Assembly (NCBI RefSeq): GCF_042237075.1
Contig: NZ_JBCGDC010000003.1
Coordinates: 72,062 to 136,061 of the forward strand
Direction: 5' to 3'
Length of the DNA stretch: 64,000 bases
Origin: Polymorphospora lycopeni
Lineage (GTDB): Bacteria > Actinomycetota > Actinomycetes > Mycobacteriales > Micromonosporaceae
A program made the position numbers and the translations under genes. Under the pieces are notes generated by a model. It saw nothing but the letters and a program-made list of their open reading frames with translations. It was not told the origin of the DNA and ran no database searches. Numbering within the stretch: position 1 is the stretch's first letter; every line of letters begins with the position of its first letter. Shown here one piece after another: positions 23,980-32,603 of the stretch.

Positions 23980-25731
23980 GTGAGCAGACACATCGCGGTG
24001 CCGGGCGCTACCGGCCGTACCGGGCGGTTCGTTCTCGCCGAGCTTCGCCGGCGGGGACTGACACCGATTCCCTGTGACCGAACCACAGATCTCGACGTGG
24101 CGCTGCGACGCGCCGACGCGGTGATCAACTGTGCCGGGCCGTTCGCGGCCACCGCCGAACCCGTCATCGCGGCCGCGGTCCGGGCCGGCATCCCGTACCT
24201 CGACGTCACCGCCGAGATCGAGGTCGTCACCGACACGTTCGCCCGCCACGCCGGGGCCGCCGTCCCGATCGTGCCCGCGGTCGCGTTCTACGGCGGTCTC
24301 GGCGACCTCCTGGCCACCGCCGCGATCGGCGACGCCCGCGCCGCCGAGGAGATCGTCGTCGCGTACGCGTTGAGCAGTTGGCGCCCCACCGCCGGAACGC
24401 GGGCGACCGGGGTGGTGTCGGCGCAGCGCCGTGGTGGCCGCCGCGTCGTGTACGAGGGCGGCCGGCTGGACTACCGCGACGGCGCCGCGCCCCGGACCAC
24501 GTACGAGTTCACGACCGGGGTACGGCCGGTGGTCGGCGAGTTCACGATGGCCGACAGCGCCACGATCCCCACCCACGTCGACGTGGCGCGCATCGAGACG
24601 TACATGACGTCGAACGCGGTCGACGACCTGCGTGCCGACGACCCGTCGGGGCCGGTGGCCGTCGACGCGAGTGGCCGGTCGGCGCAGACGTTCCACGTCG
24701 AGGTCGTCGCGCGTACCGGTGGGGTGGCGCGGCGGGCGACCGCGGTGGGCCGTGACATCTACGCGGTGACCGCGCCACTGGTGGTCGAGGCGGCCGTACG
24801 GATCCTGGCGGGGGAGGGTGCCGCGCCCGGGGTGGCGTCGGCCGGTGCGCGGTTCGACCCGGACGACTTCCTCGGCTCGCTCGATTCGCACGCCCTGACT
24901 TTCGGACCGGCGGGAGACGGTCTGACGGCCCTCAGGTCCGGATCTGTTCGACGAGCGCGAGGAGTGTGCTCAGAGCTTGGAGAGGACGAAGCTCTGCGCC
25001 GCGGTCTGGACGGCCGACGTCTGGTACCTGGTGCCGTGGACGTCGTTGGGGTCGCTGATGTTCTGGCACCACCTGTCGCCGGCGTAGCAGTAGGAGCGGA
25101 GGCGGCTGTTGAACTCGCTCAGCACACCCACGGCTCGCGGCCAGGTGCCGTTTCTCGTGCCGGTGCCGGCGTTGAAGGGCTCGCCCGCGCGGTAGGTGGG
25201 GTCGCCGAAGAAGACGACCGCCGCGATGCGGTTCCGGTACGTCGCGGCGATCCGGTTGCCCGAGTCGCTGGCGAGCGCGTCACCGATGACGTGCGCGCCC
25301 TGCGAGTATCCGACCAGGACGAACCGGGTGCTCGACGAGCAGGTGGTGCCCAGCGAGGTGACCAGGTTCTTCAGGTTCGTCGTGCCCTGCCCCTGGCTGA
25401 TCGGGTAGATCGGTGCGATGGCCTTCGCCGGATACTTCAGTCCGGTGCGGCGCGCCGTCAGCGAGGTCCCGGTGACCACGCTGGAGGTCAGGTTGAGCCG
25501 GCTGCCGAAGCCGCCGGTGGCGTAGTCGTACGACCCTCCGCCGGAGCCCGCGGCCTCGTCGGTGCCCCGGACGCCGATGACGATGACCCGGGGGCAGGTC
25601 GCCGACGAACTGACCGCCTGGGCCGGCACCGCGACGGCGGTGCCGGCTGCCACGCTGGCCAGCGCCATCCCGGCCGCGGTCGCGACCCGGCGCAGCCCGG
25701 TGGTGGACGGTCGGCGGCCCGCTTGACGTGA
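23980..25731 (+). CDS. Saccharopine-dehydrogenase-like NAD(P)-binding oxidoreductase; 3' end doubtful
   Basis: GTG 23980 (GAGG upstream) starts HIAVPGATGRTGRFVLAEL, a Rossmann GxTGxxG motif. ADAVINCAGPFAATAEPV and AAAVRAGIPYLDVTAE (about 40-75) are typical of saccharopine dehydrogenase/trans-enoyl-reductase-like proteins. Recognisable homology ends near GARFDPDDFLGSLDSHALTF (about 24900), giving the usual length of about 310. The frame then stays open, without stop, for 830 more bases antisense to the cutinase gene. That tail looks non-coding, so the real stop is probably lost by a frameshift or sequencing error near 24890 (TGA is present one frame over at 24896). Divergent from the GlxA regulator. 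Confidence 0.65.
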   Translation: MSRHIAVPGATGRTGRFVLAELRRRGLTPIPCDRTTDLDVALRRADAVINCAGPFAATAEPVIAAAVRAGIPYLDVTAEIEVVTDTFARHAGAAVPIVPAVAFYGGLGDLLATAAIGDARAAEEIVVAYALSSWRPTAGTRATGVVSAQRRGGRRVVYEGGRLDYRDGAAPRTTYEFTTGVRPVVGEFTMADSATIPTHVDVARIETYMTSNAVDDLRADDPSGPVAVDASGRSAQTFHVEVVARTGGVARRATAVGRDIYAVTAPLVVEAAVRILAGEGAAPGVASAGARFDPDDFLGSLDSHALTFGPAGDGLTALRSGSVRRARGVCSELGEDEALRRGLDGRRLVPGAVDVVGVADVLAPPVAGVAVGAEAAVELAQHTHGSRPGAVSRAGAGVEGLARAVGGVAEEDDRRDAVPVRRGDPVARVAGERVTDDVRALRVSDQDEPGARRAGGAQRGDQVLQVRRALPLADRVDRCDGLRRILQSGAARRQRGPGDHAGGQVEPAAEAAGGVVVRPSAGARGLVGAPDADDDDPGAGRRRTDRLGRHRDGGAGCHAGQRHPGRGRDPAQPGGGRSAARLT

Positions 25732-25740
25732 TTGCCGCAT
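24970..25740 (-). CDS. Secreted cutinase-family serine esterase
   Basis: 256 residues from ATG 25740 (AGGAGG 6 bases upstream). The N-terminus is an export signal: basic RRPSTTGLRR, hydrophobic VATAAGMALASVAAGTAVAV and a PAQA cleavage site (about 42). The mature part begins SSATCPRVIVIGVRGTDEA, typical of actinobacterial cutinases, with the nucleophile elbow VGYSQGAHV (about 138-146), a catalytic Asp/disulfide region RSYCYAGDRWCQ and the His of DPNDVHG. It should hydrolyse ester bonds of cutin-like or small esters outside the cell. It is unrelated in sequence to the PETase-like enzyme at 44901. Confidence 0.9.
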   Translation of the reverse strand: MRQSRQAGRRPSTTGLRRVATAAGMALASVAAGTAVAVPAQAVSSSATCPRVIVIGVRGTDEAAGSGGGSYDYATGGFGSRLNLTSSVVTGTSLTARRTGLKYPAKAIAPIYPISQGQGTTNLKNLVTSLGTTCSSSTRFVLVGYSQGAHVIGDALASDSGNRIAATYRNRIAAVVFFGDPTYRAGEPFNAGTGTRNGTWPRAVGVLSEFNSRLRSYCYAGDRWCQNISDPNDVHGTRYQTSAVQTAAQSFVLSKL

Positions 25741-26111
25741 CGGCAGCCTCCTATGGACGGAGTGGGGCCGCCAGGATGACACGGCAATTCAGGTGTCGCC
25801 AGACTTGACTTTCGGTCGATGAAAGGGTGCCGGCACAGTGGACTCGTCAGCCGCCCGACCGGGCGGCCGGTCCGGCGTGACGGTGCGGGGCCGGCCCGGC
25901 TCGCACCGGGACTCGTTCCGGTGTCAGCGCCCGCGTCGCCGGCCCTGGTGGAACCGGTGGTCGCGGTGGATCAGCGCGACGATGCTGGCGCGGTCGTCGG
26001 GGCGACCCTCCTCGCCACCCGGTGGTCCCCGCGCCAACTTCTACCACACCCGGGGGCGACCGGCGCCGGGACGACCCTCCACAAGGGATCACATCGGGTT
26101 GCCGGACCGGG
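25741..26111. other. Intergenic region upstream of the cutinase
   Basis: About 370 bases between two minus-strand genes with no supportable ORF. It contains the cutinase ribosome site, a small inverted repeat CTTTC-7-GAAAG (25809-25825) and the palindrome GTGCCGGCAC (25827-25836), which may mark its promoter. 25840-26111 shows nothing I can name. Confidence 0.5.
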
Positions 26112-27257
26112 TCACAGGACGCCGTTCTCGCGGGCGATGGCCTCGTTCTTCAGATGGTCGGAGTAGTTGTCGGCGAAGGCCGAGCGGCCGCTCTTGTCGA
26201 TCGCGACGAAGAAGGTCCAGTCGCCCGGTGGCGGGTCCATCGCGCCTTCCAGTGCCAGCTTGCCCGGGTTGTTGATCGGGGTCGGGACCAGGCCACGCAG
26301 CTTGCGGCTGTACGGGTTGTCGACGCCGAGCAGTTCGTCCCGGGTCATCTCGGCGGAGGTCTTGGTCGGTTTGCCGGTGACCTCCAGCCAGTAGTTGACC
26401 GTGACGTCCATCTCCAGGCAGCCGCAGGGGAAGTCGCCGTAGGCCCGGTTGTAGGCGACCCGGGCGACCTTGCCGAGGTCCTCGGTGGTCCCCGCCTCGG
26501 CCTGGGCGAGCGAGGCGACGATCAGTGCCTCGTACGGGGAGATGCCGCCGCGTTCGGCCTCGACCCGTTCGGCGAACCGCATCTCGCCGGTGACGGTGAG
26601 GAAGTTCTGCACCATCATCTTCAGGATGCCCTCGGCGGTCACGTCCTCGCCGAGTTCGTAGGTGTCCGGGTAGAGGAACCCCTCCACCGAGCGGGTCACC
26701 TTCTTGCCGTCGTTGCGGGTGAACCACGAGTCCGGTACGCCCAGGGCGACCGGGTCCTCCGCCGCCTTCCGGAAGTCCTCCACCGGCAGTCCGGTTTCCT
26801 TGGCGAGCAGGTCCAGGGTCTGTTTGGTACTGCGGCCGTCGGGGACGGTCACCCCGTTGAGGATCTTGTTGTCGAGGTCCAGCAGCATCGCCAGCGCCGC
26901 CTCGGCCCTCATCTCCCTGCGCAGCGTGTAGCGGCCGGGCTGGATGCCCTGGCTGCGCGGGTCGTCGCGGGCGGCGTTCACGAACGCCTTGGCGCTCTTG
27001 ACCACGCCGGCGTCGACCAGGGTGCCGGCGATCTGGGCGGCGCTCTCGCCGGCACGTACCTCGACGGTCACCTCGCCGGTGCCGTCGCCGCTGTGGTCCG
27101 GGGCGGCGAAGAACATGTTGAAGCCGAACCAGCCGACCCCGCCGACGAGGACCACGGCGACCACCAGGGCGACGATCATCTTGCCCGGACCGCCGGGACG
27201 GCGATGCCGGCCCTTCCCGGTCCGTTCGTCGTACGCGAGGTCCAGGTCATCGATCAT
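26112..27257 (-). CDS. MltG/YceG-like endolytic transglycosylase
   Basis: 381 residues from ATG 27257. A cytoplasmic head (about 1-26) is followed by one membrane span (MIVALVVAVVLVGGVGWFGF, about 27-46), a LysM-like region with VEVRAGESAAQIAGTLVDAG, and the YceG domain (about 130-370). The catalytic Glu region is VASLAQAEAG (about 253-262), and FPCGCLEMDVTVNYWL corresponds to the family's substrate-contacting SDPTVNY segment, here more divergent than usual. The enzyme cleaves nascent glycan strands at the outer face of the membrane. The divergence and absence of aroE/ruvX neighbours suggest a second copy, not the housekeeping one. Confidence 0.85.
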   Translation of the reverse strand: MIDDLDLAYDERTGKGRHRRPGGPGKMIVALVVAVVLVGGVGWFGFNMFFAAPDHSGDGTGEVTVEVRAGESAAQIAGTLVDAGVVKSAKAFVNAARDDPRSQGIQPGRYTLRREMRAEAALAMLLDLDNKILNGVTVPDGRSTKQTLDLLAKETGLPVEDFRKAAEDPVALGVPDSWFTRNDGKKVTRSVEGFLYPDTYELGEDVTAEGILKMMVQNFLTVTGEMRFAERVEAERGGISPYEALIVASLAQAEAGTTEDLGKVARVAYNRAYGDFPCGCLEMDVTVNYWLEVTGKPTKTSAEMTRDELLGVDNPYSRKLRGLVPTPINNPGKLALEGAMDPPPGDWTFFVAIDKSGRSAFADNYSDHLKNEAIARENGVL

Positions 27258-27408
27258 GTACGTCCGCCTCCGCTTCGCGGTGAACCAGCGCGGCAGGGTA
27301 TCCCCGGCCGGTGAACGCCCGATGGCGCCCACCCCGGACATTCCGCCGGGACAGCGTACGAGAGGAAAATACCGCCCCATCCACCACCGCACCTTGCCGG
27401 TGTCTGCC

Positions 27409-28032
27409 ATGCTCGGAGCGGTGACGACCGGTCGCCCAGGCAGATTTCGCCCCCGCCGGGGCCGCCTTCTTCTCCTACTTCTCGCGCTCGGCGCCGTCCT
27501 CGCCGTCGCCGTCGCCGTGCCGCTGCTACGGCCGGGGCCGCGACCGCACTTCCAGCTTCCGGTGGCGTGTGGAGAGCTGTGGCAGCTCGGTACCTACCCC
27601 GGCCACGACGACTACGACGTCGACCTGTTCCCCATGGAGGGGGAGGCGTGGGGGCGACCGGTGCTCGCGTCGTACGCCGGCCGGGTCACCGCGGCGGGCG
27701 TCAACGGGACGCTGGGCGGCCGTACGCCGCAGGATCCGCAGGGGCCGCGGGGCCGTGGCGGCGGTTACTGGGTGAAGATCGACCACGGTGGCCGGTGGGA
27801 GACGCAGTATCTCCACCTGCTCGAACCGCCGCTGGTCGAGGTCGGTCAGCGGGTCGCCCGGGGTGAGCAGATCGGGCTGGTCGGCAGCACCGGCAACTCG
27901 GGCGCGCCGCACCTGCACTACGAGCAGCGCCGGGGCTGGCAGAAGGTCGAGACGTACTTCGACGGGGCGCCGTCCGGCATCACCCACGACGACAGCGAAT
28001 ACACGGTCACCCGGACGAGCAACAACTGCTGA
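27409..28032 (+). CDS. M23/LytM-type peptidase, membrane-anchored or secreted
   Basis: 207 residues from ATG 27409; GTG 27421 is an alternative. A basic N-terminus and one hydrophobic segment (LLLLLLALGAVLAVAVAVPLL, about 19-39) precede the LytM domain. Zinc ligands appear as GHDDYDVD (His and Asp, about 65-72) and PHLHYE (HxH, about 167-172), with the usual VGSTGNSGAPH lead-in. Predicted to cut peptidoglycan cross-bridges outside the membrane. It diverges from the MltG gene across 151 bases, pairing two cell-wall hydrolases. Confidence 0.87.
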   Translation: MLGAVTTGRPGRFRPRRGRLLLLLLALGAVLAVAVAVPLLRPGPRPHFQLPVACGELWQLGTYPGHDDYDVDLFPMEGEAWGRPVLASYAGRVTAAGVNGTLGGRTPQDPQGPRGRGGGYWVKIDHGGRWETQYLHLLEPPLVEVGQRVARGEQIGLVGSTGNSGAPHLHYEQRRGWQKVETYFDGAPSGITHDDSEYTVTRTSNNC

Positions 28033-28068
28033 CGGCGGCGGCCGCCCGGGTTTGGGCGGCCGCCGCCG
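28033..28068. terminator. Strong bidirectional hairpin
   Basis: A 15-bp stem (28033-28047 with 28054-28068) and a 6-base loop (GGGTTT) lie between the convergent M23 peptidase and reductase genes. All pairs are Watson-Crick. There is no T-tract, as is common in actinobacteria. Confidence 0.8.
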
Positions 28069-28072
28069 CGGG

Positions 28073-28744
28073 TCAGGCCCGGGTGGCCGCCGCCACCGCG
28101 TCGCGGATCGTCCGGGCGTCGGCGGGGGTGCCCGACGGGTCGTCGAAGGCGCCGTACGGGGTGACGTAGACCGGGGTGTCCCGCTGGGTGCGCCAGTTCT
28201 CGGCGAGCGGCCCGATGTCGACGGTGTCGAAGCCGATGCTGTCGAGGAACTCGGCAACCGCCCGCTTCGCGGCCGGGTCGTCACCGGCGACTGGCAGCGC
28301 CGTGCGGTCGGCCGCGCCCGCCGGGCGGGCCAGCGACGCCAGGTGCGCGAAGAAGATGTTGTTGAAGCCCTTGACCACCAGGGCGTCGGTGAGGTGCCGC
28401 GCAAGCAGTTCGCCGGTGGTGGTGGAGCCGTCCTCGAGTTCGGCGATCCGGCCGTCCCGCTCGGGGTAGTAGTTGTTGGTGTCGACGACCACCTTGCCGG
28501 CCAGCGGTCCGGCCGGGACGTCCCGGTATGCCTTCAGGGGCACGGTGACGACCACGATGTCGCCGGCCTCGGCCGCCTCGGCAGGAGTGCCGGCACGGGC
28601 CTTCGGGCCGAGTTCGTCGACGAGTTCCGCGAGCGTCTCGGGGCCGCGCGAGTTGCTGAGCACCACGTCGTGGCCGGCGGCGACCGCCAGCCGGGCGAGC
28701 GTGCCGCCGATGTGTCCACTGCCGATGAGTCCGATTGTCGTCAT
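28073..28744 (-). CDS. F420-dependent NADP reductase-like (NAD(P)-binding) protein
   Basis: 223 residues from ATG 28744. The Rossmann motif IGLIGSGHIGGTLARLAVAAG (start of the protein) is followed by VLSNSRGPETL, which contacts the NADP phosphate in this family, then VVTVPLKAYRDVP and VVVDTNNYYPERDG (about 84-97). The fold is that of FNO/NPR-type reductases; whether F420 is used is not decidable here. It faces away from the araB operon across 343 bases. Confidence 0.85.
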   Translation of the reverse strand: MTTIGLIGSGHIGGTLARLAVAAGHDVVLSNSRGPETLAELVDELGPKARAGTPAEAAEAGDIVVVTVPLKAYRDVPAGPLAGKVVVDTNNYYPERDGRIAELEDGSTTTGELLARHLTDALVVKGFNNIFFAHLASLARPAGAADRTALPVAGDDPAAKRAVAEFLDSIGFDTVDIGPLAENWRTQRDTPVYVTPYGAFDDPSGTPADARTIRDAVAAATRA

Positions 28745-28991
28745 GCCCGTGCGAACCCCGCCGTCGGGCGCCGGGATTCCGGGGCGGCATCGGCTGTGAC
28801 CGATGGCACAGGGGGTCGGCTGTCGCCGTATCCGGGCGTTGCCCGGGTCTGTGATCGCTAACATAGCGGCTACCGGGCGGTCGGGCAAGCCCTCGGATTC
28901 GTCCGTCGGCGGTCGCGCGGCTGGGCTCCCATTTCCTACCGGCCAGTTGGCAGCCGTTTGGTCTCGGTGTCCGACGCGGTGGCGCAAGCAT

Positions 28992-29025
28992 CTTCCGGTC
29001 TCCGTTACGGAGATGTTGCCGGAAG
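28992..29025. promoter_or_regulatory. Nested inverted repeat upstream of the araB promoter
   Basis: CTTCCGG (28992-28998) pairs with CCGGAAG (29019-29025). Inside lies TCTCCG-TTA-CGGAGA (28999-29013), also perfect. It ends 5 bases before the -35 box, the position expected for an activator or second-repressor site. Confidence 0.5.
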
Positions 29026-29030
29026 GTGTC

Positions 29031-29059
29031 TTGACCCCATCGTTGTGAGCGCTAACACT
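29031..29059 (+). promoter_or_regulatory. araB operon promoter with LacI-type operator
   Basis: TTGACC (29031-29036), 17 bases, AACACT (29054-29059). The operator TGTGAGCGCTAACA (29044-29057), with a central GCGC, fits LacI-family sites and overlaps the spacer and -10. Near-copies lie at 5201-5214 and 5280-5293. Confidence 0.75.
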
Positions 29060-29087
29060 GAGCTTCGTCTACGGGTTGGAGATGGAC

Positions 29088-30770
29088 ATGAGCGATGTGG
29101 ACGCGCCGGGCGACCGGTATGTCGTCGGTGTCGACTACGGCACCCTGTCGGGACGCGCGCTGGTGGTCCGGGTCGGCGACGGCGCCGAGATGGGCACCGC
29201 CGTTTACGAGTACCCCCGAGGCGTCATGGAGGCCGCCCTTCCGGACGGCGGACGGCCCCTGCCACCGGACTGGGCACTACAGGACCCGGCGGACTACGTC
29301 GGCGTACTGCGGCACGCCGTACCGGCGGCCCTGGCCGACGCCGGGGTGGATCCGGCCCGTGTGATCGGCATCGGCACCGACTTCACCGCCTGCACGGTGC
29401 TGCCGACACTCGCCGACGGCACCCCGCTGTGCGAGGTCCCCGAGCTGCGCGACCGCCCGCACTCCTGGGTCAAGCTCTGGAAGCACCACGCCGCCCAACC
29501 GCACGCCGACCGGATCAACGCGCTGGCCCACGAGCGGGGCGAGCCCTGGATCAACCGGTACGGCGGCAAGATCTCGGCCGAGTGGCAGTTCGCCAAGGGA
29601 CTCCAGATCCTCGACGAGGACCCGGAGGTCTACCGGCGCGCCGAGCGCTTCGTCGAGGCCGCCGACTGGATCATCTGGCAGCTCTGCGGCACCGAGACCC
29701 GCAACATCTGCACCGCCGGCTACAAGGGCATCCGGCAGGACGGCCGGTACCCGTCGGCCGAATACCTGGCGGCGCTCGACCCCGGCTTCGTCGACTTCGT
29801 GGGCAAGCTGGACGGCCCGCTGATGGCGATGGGCGAGCGGGCCGGCTCGCTCACCGCGCGGGCCGCGGCGTGGACCGGGCTGCCGGAGGGGATCGCGGTC
29901 GCCGTCGGCAACGTCGACGCCCACGTCACCGCGGCCTCCGCCCAGGCCCTGGAGCCGGGGCACCTGGTCGCCATCATGGGCACCTCGACCTGTCACGTCG
30001 TCAACGGCACCGGCCTCGGCGAGGTCCCCGGCATGTGCGGCGTGGTCGAGGGCGGGCTGAGCCCCGGCATGTGGGGCTACGAGGCCGGGCAGAGCGGTGT
30101 CGGGGACATCTTCGGCTGGTTCGTCGAGCACGCCGCCCCCGCCGGGGTGGCCTCGCACGAGCGGCTGTCGGAACTCGCGGCGGCCCAGCCGGTCGGGGCC
30201 CACGGCCTGGTCGCCCTCGACTGGTGGAACGGCAACCGTTCCCTGTTGGTCAACCACGATCTCAGCGGCCTCATCGTCGGGATGACGCTGGCCACCCGCC
30301 CGCAGGACGTCTACCGGGCGCTGCTGGAGTCGACGGCGTACGGGACCCGCATGATCATCGAAGCGTTCGCCGACGCCGGAGTGCCGGTACGGGAACTGGT
30401 GATGGCCGGCGGCCTGACCGCCAACCCGCTGCTGATGCAGATCTACGCCGACGTCACCGACCGGCCGCTGAGCATCATCGGCTCGGCCCAGGGCCCCGCG
30501 CTCGGCTCGGCGATCCACGCCGCGGTGGCCGCCGGCGCCTACCCGGACGTCTACGCCGCGTCGAAGGCGATGGGCCGGGTGCACCGCAACGTCTACCGGC
30601 CGCAGGCCGACCACGTGCGGGCGTACGACGCCCTCTACGCCGAGTACCGGCTGCTGCACGACCACTTCGGTCGCGGCGCCAACGACGTCATGTCCCGGCT
30701 GAGGGCGATCCGTAACGCCGCCGCCGACGGGGCGGCACCGGCCACGACCCCCCAGGAGGTGGCGGTATGA
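29088..30770 (+). CDS. araB: Ribulokinase
   Basis: 560 residues from ATG 29088 (GGAG 6 bases upstream; ATG 29082 and TTG 29076 are possible but worse placed). FGGY kinase fold: N-terminal VGVDYGTLSGRALVV (phosphate-1 site), GIGTDFTACTVLP (about 97-109) with the catalytic-type Asp, and WWNGNRS (about 380), characteristic of ribulokinases. It phosphorylates L-ribulose to L-ribulose 5-phosphate in the cytoplasm. First gene of the araB-araD-transporter-araA operon. Its stop overlaps the araD start. Confidence 0.95.
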   Translation: MSDVDAPGDRYVVGVDYGTLSGRALVVRVGDGAEMGTAVYEYPRGVMEAALPDGGRPLPPDWALQDPADYVGVLRHAVPAALADAGVDPARVIGIGTDFTACTVLPTLADGTPLCEVPELRDRPHSWVKLWKHHAAQPHADRINALAHERGEPWINRYGGKISAEWQFAKGLQILDEDPEVYRRAERFVEAADWIIWQLCGTETRNICTAGYKGIRQDGRYPSAEYLAALDPGFVDFVGKLDGPLMAMGERAGSLTARAAAWTGLPEGIAVAVGNVDAHVTAASAQALEPGHLVAIMGTSTCHVVNGTGLGEVPGMCGVVEGGLSPGMWGYEAGQSGVGDIFGWFVEHAAPAGVASHERLSELAAAQPVGAHGLVALDWWNGNRSLLVNHDLSGLIVGMTLATRPQDVYRALLESTAYGTRMIIEAFADAGVPVRELVMAGGLTANPLLMQIYADVTDRPLSIIGSAQGPALGSAIHAAVAAGAYPDVYAASKAMGRVHRNVYRPQADHVRAYDALYAEYRLLHDHFGRGANDVMSRLRAIRNAAADGAAPATTPQEVAV

Positions 30771-31459
30771 GCGTCCAGTCAGGACAGCAGATCGCGCGGC
30801 TGCGGGAGACGGTCGCCAGGCTGCACGCCGAGCTCACCCGGTACGGGCTGGTCGCCTGGACCGCCGGCAACGTCTCCGCCCGGGTACCGGGCCGGGACCT
30901 CATGGTCATCAAACCGAGCGGCGTCGACTACGACGACCTCTCCGCCGACAACATGGTCGTCTGCGACCTCGACGGCGCCGTCGTCGAAGGCGACCACTCC
31001 CCGTCCAGCGACACCGCCGCCCACGCCTACGTCTACCGGGCCATGCCGGAGGTCGGCGGGGTCGTCCACACCCACAGCACGTACGCCACCGCGTGGGCCG
31101 CCCGTGGCGAGGCGATTCCCTGTCACCTGACCGCGCAGGCCGACGAGTTCGGCGGGGAGATACCGATCGGGCCGTTCGCGCTGATCGGCGGCGACGACAT
31201 CGGCAAGGGCATCGTCTCGACCCTCACCGGACACCGTTCGCCGGCCGTGCTCATGCGCAACCACGGCGTCTTCACCATCGGCCGGGACGCCCGCGCGGCC
31301 GTCAAGGCCGCGGTGATGTGCGAGGACGTCGCCCGTACGGCGCACCTGGCCCGCGCGCTCGGGCAGCCGGTGCCGATCGATCCGGCCGACGTCGACGCCC
31401 TCTACGACCGCTACCAGAACGTCTACGGCCAACGCCCGGTGTCGCCGACGAACACCTAG
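30767..31459 (+). CDS. araD: L-ribulose-5-phosphate 4-epimerase
   Basis: 230 residues from ATG 30767 (ATGA overlap with araB). Class II aldolase fold with TAGNVSAR (about 27-34), KPSGVDYDDL, SSDTAAHAYVYRAMPEVGGVVHTHS with the zinc-binding HTHS (about 100-103), and the second zinc His in MRNHGVF (about 163-169). It converts L-ribulose 5-phosphate into D-xylulose 5-phosphate, feeding the pentose phosphate pathway. Confidence 0.95.
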   Translation: MSVQSGQQIARLRETVARLHAELTRYGLVAWTAGNVSARVPGRDLMVIKPSGVDYDDLSADNMVVCDLDGAVVEGDHSPSSDTAAHAYVYRAMPEVGGVVHTHSTYATAWAARGEAIPCHLTAQADEFGGEIPIGPFALIGGDDIGKGIVSTLTGHRSPAVLMRNHGVFTIGRDARAAVKAAVMCEDVARTAHLARALGQPVPIDPADVDALYDRYQNVYGQRPVSPTNT

Positions 31460-31594
31460 CCGGGCGACACCCACGGCTCGGCCGGCGCACCGTCTCGCGG
31501 TGCGGCTGCGACCACACCTGAACCGCACCAGCCCGTGCATCCCCCCGGGTCCACGCACGGACAGGTGTATCCACCACCCCCGGAAGGAGATCCG

Positions 31595-32596
31595 ATGAGA
31601 GGCACGAAGAGGTTCCGACTGGCCCGCCCCATCGCCGCGGCGCTCGGCGCCGTACTGCTCGTCGGCGGCCTGGCCGCCTGCGGCAACAGCGACACCGGCG
31701 GCGACGGCGGTGACGACGGCAAGCTCGTCCTGGGCTTCTCCCAGGTCGGCGCGGAGAGCGGCTGGCGTACGGCGAACACCACCTCGGTCAAGGAGGCGGC
31801 CGCCGCCGCGGGCATCGAGCTGAAGTTCGACGACGCCCAGCAGAAGCAGGAGAACCAGATCAAGGCCATCCGCAACTTCATCCAGCAGAAGGTCGACGTG
31901 ATCGCCTTCTCGCCGGTGGTGGAGTCCGGCTGGGACACCGTGCTCAAGGAGGCGAGGGACGCCGACATCCCGGTCATCCTGACCGACCGCGCCGTCGACT
32001 CGGCCGACAAGACGCTGTACAAGACCTTCCTCGGTTCGGACTTCGTCAAGGAAGGCCGGCTTTCCGGCGTGTGGCTGATCGAGCACAAGAAGGACGCGAC
32101 CGGCGACGTCAACATCGTCGAGTTGCAGGGCACGACCGGGTCGGCGCCGGCCAACGACCGCAAGAAGGGTTTCGCCGAGGCGATCGCGGCCGACCCCAAG
32201 CTGAAGATCGTCGCGTCGCAGTCGGGTGACTTCACCCGGGCCGGCGGCAAGCAGGTCATGGAGCAGTTCCTCAAGGCCAACCCGAAGATCGACGTGCTGT
32301 TCGCGCACAACGACGACATGGGCCTGGGTGCGCTGGAGGCGATCACCGCCGCCGGCAAGGTGCCCGGCAAGGACATCACCATCATCACCATCGACGCCGT
32401 ACGCGACGGCATGCAGGCCCTGGCGGACGGCAAGTTCAACTTCATCGCCGAGTGCAGCCCGCTGCTCGGCCCACAGCTGATGGACCTGGCCAAGAAGGTC
32501 CACGCCGGTGAGACGGTGCCGCCTCGGATCGAGACCGAGGAGACCACCTTCACGCAGGAGCAGGCCAAGGAAGCCCTGCCCAACCGCAAGTACTGA
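31595..32596 (+). CDS. Sugar-binding lipoprotein of a furanose (YtfQ-like) ABC transporter
   Basis: 333 residues from ATG 31595 (AAGGAGA upstream). The lipobox is LVGGLAAC (about 23-30), so it is anchored outside the membrane. The mature sequence follows the YtfQ pattern closely: ESGWRTANTTSVKEAA, DAQQKQENQIKAIRNFI, VDVIAFSPVVESGWDTVL and VILTDRAVD. E. coli YtfQ prefers furanose sugars. In an arabinose operon next to an arabinofuranosidase regulon, L-arabinofuranose is the likely ligand (inference). It is followed by a strong hairpin before the ATPase gene. Confidence 0.9.
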   Translation: MRGTKRFRLARPIAAALGAVLLVGGLAACGNSDTGGDGGDDGKLVLGFSQVGAESGWRTANTTSVKEAAAAAGIELKFDDAQQKQENQIKAIRNFIQQKVDVIAFSPVVESGWDTVLKEARDADIPVILTDRAVDSADKTLYKTFLGSDFVKEGRLSGVWLIEHKKDATGDVNIVELQGTTGSAPANDRKKGFAEAIAADPKLKIVASQSGDFTRAGGKQVMEQFLKANPKIDVLFAHNDDMGLGALEAITAAGKVPGKDITIITIDAVRDGMQALADGKFNFIAECSPLLGPQLMDLAKKVHAGETVPPRIETEETTFTQEQAKEALPNRKY

Positions 32597-32603
32597 CCGG
32601 GGT

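Larger units (their letters stand above)
28745..29087. other. Divergent regulatory region upstream of the araB operon
   Basis: No gene. From left to right: the untranslated start of the reductase gene, a stretch with nothing recognisable (28760-28985), a nested inverted repeat (28992-29025), the araB promoter with operator (29031-29059) and the araB ribosome site GGAG (29078-29081). Confidence 0.7.

Noticed and set aside
25840..26111. Small minus-strand ORF of about 80 codons between the cutinase and MltG
   Set aside because: Arg/Pro/Gly-rich composition, no ribosome site, no recognisable domain.
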